Below, one piece after another: positions 57,844-64,000 of a stretch of 64,000 nt of DNA. The DNA is taken from NCBI RefSeq assembly GCF_010093535.1, contig NW_022985179.1, positions 1,188,022-1,252,021 on the forward strand, written 5' to 3'. Each line of letters starts with the position of its first letter. Position 1 is the stretch's first letter. Origin of the DNA: Lindgomyces ingoldianus (Eukaryota > Ascomycota > Dothideomycetes > Pleosporales > Lindgomycetaceae). A model generated the notes under the pieces. That model searched no databases, had not been told where the DNA came from, and was given only the letters and a program-made list of their open reading frames with translations. The position numbers were made by a program, and so were the translations under genes.

Positions 57844-59709
57844 ACATACTTTATAAGCAAGTTGCTTACACACCTGAGTCGCTTACTTTTGCTAAGACCC
57901 CACTCTAACAAACTCTATTATAGCCTATAACAACCTGCTCTAGCACTATATAGTATAGTACAGCCTAGAATATTATTTAGATACTACTTCTACTTCTTGC
58001 TTATACATTTGCGCGTTATGCCTAGTCTAATTGCACTATCTGTAGTGCCTTTAGGATAGCTTACCTACTTTAGCTTACACCTGCTTCTTTGCCTTCTTTT
58101 TATTACTACGCGCTCTAAACTCTTTTAAAGCTGTTAAGCGCAGGCCTTTTTAAATTATTAAAGTTTTTTCTACTTTAATCTGCTTTTTTTTATGTAATTT
58201 ATGTTACATAGCAGCTTTATTAGCTACTTAAAGCTTAGTAATTTTCTATTATGCTAACACTAGCTTATATATAATTATTACTACCCTTTTTAAGACTTTT
58301 TTAAACACTTTAACTATAAAAGTTAGTAAACTATTTATATACTTCTAAATTCTTATTTTTATAAGCATTAATTATAACCTAAGTTCTAAAGTATTACTTA
58401 GAGTTTACAACTGCTAGGGCTTATTATATATAAGTAGTAGTAGTAATAGAGTGTGTAACTTTATATTAAAGCTTATTATAACTTATTATAGGTTAAAAAG
58501 AACTAATCTAGCACTTTAAAACTTTTTTTAAATATTACTAAAAGTAATTATAGCATTATAAGCTGCTTTAAAGCATAGTAAGAACTTTATCTTTATAATA
58601 TAAGTAATTTAGTTGTGTATAAGGTTTTTAGCTTAGCGCCTATACACCTTCTTTAAAAAAGTAAAATAACTTACATTAAGTAGCTATAAAAAGTGTAATA
58701 AGTAAAAAAGTATATAAATAGTAATAATCTTATTATCTTTATAGTATTACTAAAAATAAAGTAAGTTGTAGCTTTTATAGCTATTAATAACTAGTAGATA
58801 GTAGCTACTAACAGTACACTTCTTTATATGCGCGTTAAAGTGCTTTAACTAGTCTAAACTAAGCTAATTAGTAGTCTAGCTATACTTAGAGATTATAATA
58901 ACCTAATTTTAAAGTAGATTTTTCTTTTTATACTAGTTTAAAAAGTAGTTGCTACTTTAAAAGATAATAAAAAGTAGAATAGCTTACCTTTTAGCATTAA
59001 TACTTTAGATAGCTGTTGTCTACTTCTAGTTACCTAGCTAGACTGCTTTTAGCTATTCTTATCTCTCTAAACTTATAATAACTGCTCTAGTAGATATCTA
59101 GCCTATTATAAACTTTATTTTATTAAAGTTGTATGTGTTATTATCTTAGATGCTATACTTAGCTTTAATATTCTTTATAAAGTTAAACTAGCTTTAAATT
59201 ACTATAAAATTTTTATAAAAAGCTTTTTTATAGTTATACTTACACTTAAACTTTACTTTAAGCTTTAGGTAACACTTAATAAACATATTAAGCTAGTTTA
59301 TGCTAATATAGCCTATATTATGCTTAGCGCGTAAAAAATTAGCTATATTAGCTACAGCTACTAGCTAGAGAGGAAATCCTTACGCATCTAGCTTAAGTAT
59401 GTGCTAAATAATTACCTACTTTTTATTATTATCTAGCTTTTATAAGTTAGCTTTATAATTATGTTAAAAAGGTTATCTAGTGCGTTAGTTACTTATTATC
59501 TTTTAAAGAACTCTATAAATAGCTATAGCGTGTTAGTTAAAAAGTGTTACATTTTATTTAAAAGCTTAAAGTGTAAGCTGTATTTAACATTCCTTTAACA
59601 TGTTTAAGTAGTATTGTTAGAAATACATTAGTATAGAAAGAGTAGTGTAGTAGGGTCTTAGCAAAAGTAAGTAACTTAGGTGTGTAAGCAACTTGCCTAT
59701 AAAGTACGT
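57844..59709 (-). mobile_element. Near full-length Fot1/pogo-like transposon, decayed
   Basis: A 1866-bp element is bounded by TA (57842-57843, 59710-59711), with TIRs ACATACTTTATAAGCAAG and, reversed, ACGTACTTTATAGGCAAG, then GTTGCTTACAC. The length fits Fot1 (about 1.9 kb). On the minus strand: the helix-turn-helix region (IANIANFLRAK, about 59355-59320), a KYNYKKAF block (about 59240), G-ISTRAVIISLER (about 59105-59065; the ISTAKVV-like block after the first catalytic Asp), the central DDE region (58880-58400) and a basic coiled-coil tail (58260-58080). Many TAG/TAA stops. This is the likely parent type of the palindromic derivatives, sharing TIRs and the N-terminal region with them. It lies in Copia C. 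Confidence 0.83.
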
Positions 59710-60518
59710 TAACTACTTTACCTCTGCTGCCTACCTACACTATGCAACAGAAGAGGACATCTATAGCATTAAACCTAAGAAGTATGCTAAGCAGTTTATT
59801 CTTAATAACTAATACTATACTAAAGCAAACTATAAAATATAGGCATAGTAAAATTTTTTACTATTAGTAAGTTCTAACTTAAGGCGTATATATAAAAAAA
59901 CTTATATATAGAAATTAATTAAACACTTAGCTAAACTTATATATAGAAATTAATTAGACACTTAGCGACACTAAAAGGATTAATTAGTACTATATAAATC
60001 TAGAACCTAATTAGCCTAGTTATATACTATATTTTAGAAACTTTAACACTATTTCTACTATTACTAGCAGATGCTAACTAACCTAGGGTATACTTTAATA
60101 ATATTTTAAATATTATTATATGTAAAAATAAAACAACTATTTTTATTATATAGAAATAAAGACACTTTTTTTAATATTAGTAAAAAAAAATTTATACCTA
60201 TTTTTACTAAATTAAAACTTTACCGCCTTTACTACTAGTTTAGGCACTCTTATATAGAGAGACACTAGAAGATGCTAACTAGCGCTAGCTATAACATTAA
60301 TGCTACTATGTTAGACAAGATTAAAAAGTTTTACTACTTTTACTAATTATATAACTAGGCACTATAAAAATTTAAGTTTATAATTAAAAATAACAACTAC
60401 TTTAACTATAAAGTTATTATTAATATACTATAGATTACTAATAGAAATGTTCTACATGTTATTAATATAAACATATTATTCTAGGCTACTACATTCCTAA
60501 AATCTATGTCTGCACAAG

Positions 60519-60869
60519 TGTTAGATTGAAGCACTGTTTCTAGGCTTCCTGAGATGAATGATGGGTTTAGATATGATGTATGGGATGATTAATTAATTGT
60601 ATTGATTGTGTTGATTTATTAATCCTTTTTCTGCTCTACTCGTGTTGCTCGGCTTTTTGTTTTGCCGATCCGGGTCCCTCGCACACTTGCCCTATGCGCG
60701 ACCAGCCTGCAACATGCTGCAAAATGCTGCAAAATGCTGCAAAATGCTGCAAAATGCTGCAACATGCAGCAATTTGCAGCAACATACTGTTCGAGCTTAT
60801 TGCTCGTACTATGTAGCAGCTTTCGTCAAACGTTCCTCCTGTCTTGACAGTAGGTGCGCAAATCTGACA
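60519..60869 (-). repeat. 3' LTR of the second Copia2 copy (351 bp)
   Basis: TGTTAGATTGAAGCACTG...GTGCGCAAATCTGACA. It has only about seven minisatellite units (60707-60783) and is the shortest of the four Copia2 LTRs. The CGAGCTTATTGCTCG motif and the TATGCGCGACCAGC block are kept. Short open frames across the array are not genes. Confidence 0.92.
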
Positions 60870-63800
60870 CACCCCCTCAGCTTGGACATGCTTTAAGCTG
60901 GTTCCTGATTGCGCAACATTAGTATGCTTCCAGGGCTTCCATTCTTGCTTTAATCTCTTCTATATCCGCTTCCTGACTAACTATCCTCTCCCTGACGTTA
61001 ACTAGCTGAATTTGCTGAAGAAAGCTTGGCCATTTGCTGGCTAGAAGCGCTTTAGTAAGTCCGTCCGCAAGCATCTCGCTAGAGGGGACATAGACAACCT
61101 TAATTGTTTGTTAAGAGACTTCCTGTCAGAGCTAGTGGTTATAGATGTTAACATGTTAGAGCTTAGTTTAAAGTTAAGATATCTCTTTGTTTACTAGTTA
61201 GATTATCTACTTGTTGTTGCACTAGATTATAATAGTTAAATTAGGCAGCTTAACCTATAGTTTATTAAGAAGCATTCTTGTAAACATAGCTTCCTTAGCA
61301 ACTTAGAACAGTGTAAGTAATTCTACTTTTATTATTAATGTTGTAACTATATTTTGTTTATTTACTTACTATGCAATCTATTTGCTAAATAGTTAAATAA
61401 CATAGCCCTAAAAGCTCTTTCTATTTAGTGTATTATCTATAAATAACGCATTGCTTGCTACTACAAGGTAGTCTTCTCCTTCTAATTAGAGTGCGTACGT
61501 CTGTGTCGCATGTAGGTACAGGATGACTTAATCAGCTGCATCCTAATAGTTAGATGCGGGATTTGTAAGAAACTGTGCAAGGCGTGATGTAGTAAAGGCA
61601 ATGTCTAGTCTTGTAGTGACTGCTGCAAAGAGCAGAGATCTAATCTTTTACTAATATTAATTTACCTTTAATAGGGTTATAAAACTAGATTACAGCATAA
61701 GTTTAATCCTACTTATAGGTGTAGCATGCTGCAGGTCCTTTTTATTAGCTAGCCTAGCTATCTTGTTAATATATAAGGCCTATAATAGCTAAATTATTTA
61801 TTACTATTAATCTTTAATAATTTTAACTCTTAAAAACTATTATAGGTCCTTGCCTTTTATTAGAGTATACTTCTCTTATAACTAGTCTACTACACGCTGT
61901 GCATCTGCTTTAGAGCCTTTCTTATGCGCAATAATAAAGTTGTTTACGTAGAAAAAAACAAATATTCTAGCTTTAGTTATGTAGTAGAGTTTATGTAGAA
62001 CAGCTAAGAACTTAAGGCCTTTAAAAGTTATTATAAAATAGTGTTACTAGAGTAGTAGAGAAATTTATAAGCTATATAGTGCCTTTTAAAGCTTTAGTAT
62101 TATACCTAGTTTCTAATAGCCTCTTAGCATCTGCATGTAGATATTGCAGTTAATTACTGCATGTATAAACACGTTAGTTACGTTGTATTGTTTAAGCTCT
62201 AGGTTAAAGCGTGCAGATATTACTATTAGCATTTAAAATAAGCGTTCTGCTAGAGTAGCAGCGTAGGTATCTTATGTAGTAATGTTTCTCTGTTAATTAC
62301 TATAGACTACTAGTTGCGCCTTGCATCTTTATAATCTGTAGTGCTTGTTAAGCTTGTAGGTGTACACCTACATACAATCTAGGATCTGCTGTCTAGCTGC
62401 CTTAATTAGCTTTATCTAGACCTCTGTCTAGAATTTTATTATTTAATAACTATCTAGGTGCGTTCTTTCTGCTGCCTTAAACATTTTATATAGAGGGTGC
62501 TTCTTTAGTTGCTTTTAGGTTAATAGCAGAGGTAGCAGCTAGCTTTTATAAGGTGTCTTTCTTTTAAATAGCATTCTTATTAATGCTGCTTTATCTAGTG
62601 TTTTGCTGCTATGCTTTTCTACACTTCTAAATTTTATGCTAGCTATAAAGGCTGCAGCCTATAGTACAGTCTTTAATAACCCTATTTAGCTTAGCTTTAG
62701 TGCTGCTCTAGCTATTAACTGCATAAGCAATGCTATAGGTGGCAGAGTATTTAGAGGAGATAGATAGTTATCTCTAATCTTTCTTTCTTAATAGTAGCCT
62801 AGTAGGTCTACTTTATTAAAATTTAATATATTATCTATAGTATTATCTTTATAAAATAACTCTATCTCTAGCTAATAACTAGGTGTTAGAAGCTTAATTA
62901 TTCTAATATATGTAGTAATTTCCTTTACTATGTTATGCATAAGGTTATTTATTAGGTCTTTAGGCTTACTACTAAAGATTAAGTGTTTGTTAAAAATAAC
63001 ATTATATGTACAGATTACTTTTGCTAGCAGTAGTATTTATACGCAGTAGATGTTTAATAATTAGTACTTAACTAGATATCTAATCTACACCTTTAGGTCT
63101 AGCCTTTATAGCTTAGATTTATTTTAATGCATGTTATTAGTTATTATAAATGCTTTGTAGCTATAAGCTTTTAAATGTGTAAAGCTTAGCTTTTAAATTA
63201 ATATAATAACTCTATTATTTAGAGCTGCTTATGTAAAGAAGATCTTATATAGTGTCTTCTAGTTGTTAGCATAGTTTAGCGTCTAATTGTATAGGTATAC
63301 GCCTGCTCTAGTAATGTATAGCTATATATTCTATAGTAGGTTAGCATCTAGTTGCATAGCCTATAACTTCTTCTTATTTACACTTTCTAAGTGTTTAGCT
63401 TCTTTATTCTAGGCTTGTGTATCTAGTGCTAAAGGCTTAACAGTTATTCTATGCAATGCTAGCTAGCGTTTTACCTCTAGTTTTACTGTTGTAATCTTAT
63501 TATTAGCTTTAATAACTTTTACAGTAATGTTATAATAGTTCTTTAAAAAAAGAATAAAGATTATAAAAGCTTTAATAATTAATTTAGTAAGCTTATTATC
63601 TTTAAAGTAGAGGTCTTACTAAAGGCTAGAATACTTATTAGTAATTAGCATTTAACTTTACTCTTTTATAATGCTCTGTGCTTTATATGCATAGAAATTA
63701 ATTAACAGTCTTTTACTAAGTCTACTATTACTAATTTATAGTGTGTAGCTAATTTATTATTATATCTTAGCTCTACTATATAAGTTACATTAGACTGTTG

Positions 63801-64000
63801 TAATTCCTTTAATTTACACCCTCTTAGCTTACTATATAAGGTGTTAAAGTGTAGCTAGTCTAGGGTGTCCTAGACGCTTATGCTATAGCTCTGCTAATGC
63901 TTTTTATAGACTATATTTAGTTCTTGTGTTAATTATGTGTGTATAATATAAGCCCTTTTATAGTAGATAGTACTCTAACACTTATTAGCTATAAATCTTT
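60519..64000 (-). mobile_element. Copia2, second copy, minus strand, runs off the window
   Basis: The 3' LTR is at 60519-60869, followed by CACCCCCTC, the reverse of the GAGGGGG tract, and then by the reverse complement of Copia2: 60880-61450 is RNase H, 61860-62250 the reverse transcriptase, 62250-64000 the integrase to RT linker and integrase. It parallels 37320 back to about 34200. The first 200 bp inside the LTR keep normal composition; the rest is heavily mutated. It is inserted in Copia C after GCACAAG (presumed TSD ACAAG); the 5' LTR is outside the window. Confidence 0.88.

Larger units (their letters stand above)
24954..60518 (+). mobile_element. Ty1/Copia element C, host of most of the nest
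   Basis: Element C belongs to the family of A and B and is split into pieces at 24954-25190, 31770-32172, 37740-38443, 56968-57843 and 59710-60518, which together follow the order of Copia B (45323 to about 48540). Intervening sequences are Gypsy D, Copia2, Gypsy F and the Fot1 element; each is removed cleanly by its target duplication. The next interruption is the minus-strand Copia2 copy from 60519, so the RT half and 3' LTR of C lie outside the window. The left flank GTAAC (24949-24953) would be its TSD. Decay is heavy throughout and no frame is open. Confidence 0.85.

Noticed and set aside
1..64000. tRNA or rRNA genes
   Set aside because: No cloverleaf-like sequence with conserved GGTTCRA arm or rRNA-like stretch was noticed on reading; a dedicated scan was not possible.

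Overview
The window looks like an AT-rich, transposon-packed compartment of a filamentous ascomycete genome, most likely a Dothideomycete with AT-isochores; the genus cannot be told from sequence alone. The evidence is one spliced DUF3176-type membrane-protein gene, a broken NACHT NTPase gene, chromodomain Ty3/Gypsy elements, Ty1/Copia elements, Fot1/pogo and Tc1/mariner transposons, and pervasive C-to-T decay resembling repeat-induced point mutation (RIP). In the AT-rich parts TCA, CCA, TGA and TGG are almost absent by eye while GCA, ACA, TGC and TGT survive, and almost every in-frame stop is TAG or TAA. There are two assembly gaps (18738-18817 and 44902-44916).

Layout. 1-8789: two minus-strand Copia copies (E, cut by the window start, inserted in A), A carrying a Fot1 deletion derivative. 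8790-18202: a Fot1 core fragment, a composite repeat (repeat C), a Gypsy integrase/chromodomain remnant split by two Fot1 derivatives, a Tc1/mariner element with recognisable TIRs, unassigned sequence, and a palindromic Fot1 derivative. 18406-18578: a nearly unmutated 173-bp LTR-like element. 19240-23640: a GC-balanced island holding a NACHT pseudogene, the only intact-looking gene (DUF3176 family, two exons, 20947-23140) and an unmutated 223-bp small element.

23650 to the end is a Russian-doll nest. A Copia RT fragment (23650-24953) is interrupted by Copia copy C (starts 24954). C is itself split by Gypsy D (25191-31769, TSD ATCAG), Copia2 (32173-37739, TSD AGAGG), Gypsy F (38444-56967, TSD ATAAC), a nearly full-length Fot1 element (57844-59709, TA target) and a second Copia2 copy (from 60519, minus strand). 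Gypsy F has grown to 18.5 kb because it contains a small LTR-like insertion, repeat C copy 2 (which holds three further insertions), Copia B (45323-51979, TSD ATTTA, itself holding a solo Gypsy-D LTR with TSD TTAAG) and two palindromic Fot1 derivatives. The target duplications and the uninterrupted copies elsewhere in the window let the order of events be read directly.

Functionally, none of the transposons seems able to code for a working protein: the reading frames are full of stops. The only gene with an open, family-consistent frame is the DUF3176 protein. The least familiar items are the palindromic Fot1 derivatives (long hairpins), two small elements (173 and 223 bp) with 5-bp target duplications, a 10-bp minisatellite unit shared by two otherwise unrelated repeats, and the pyrimidine-preceded context of the C-to-T decay.
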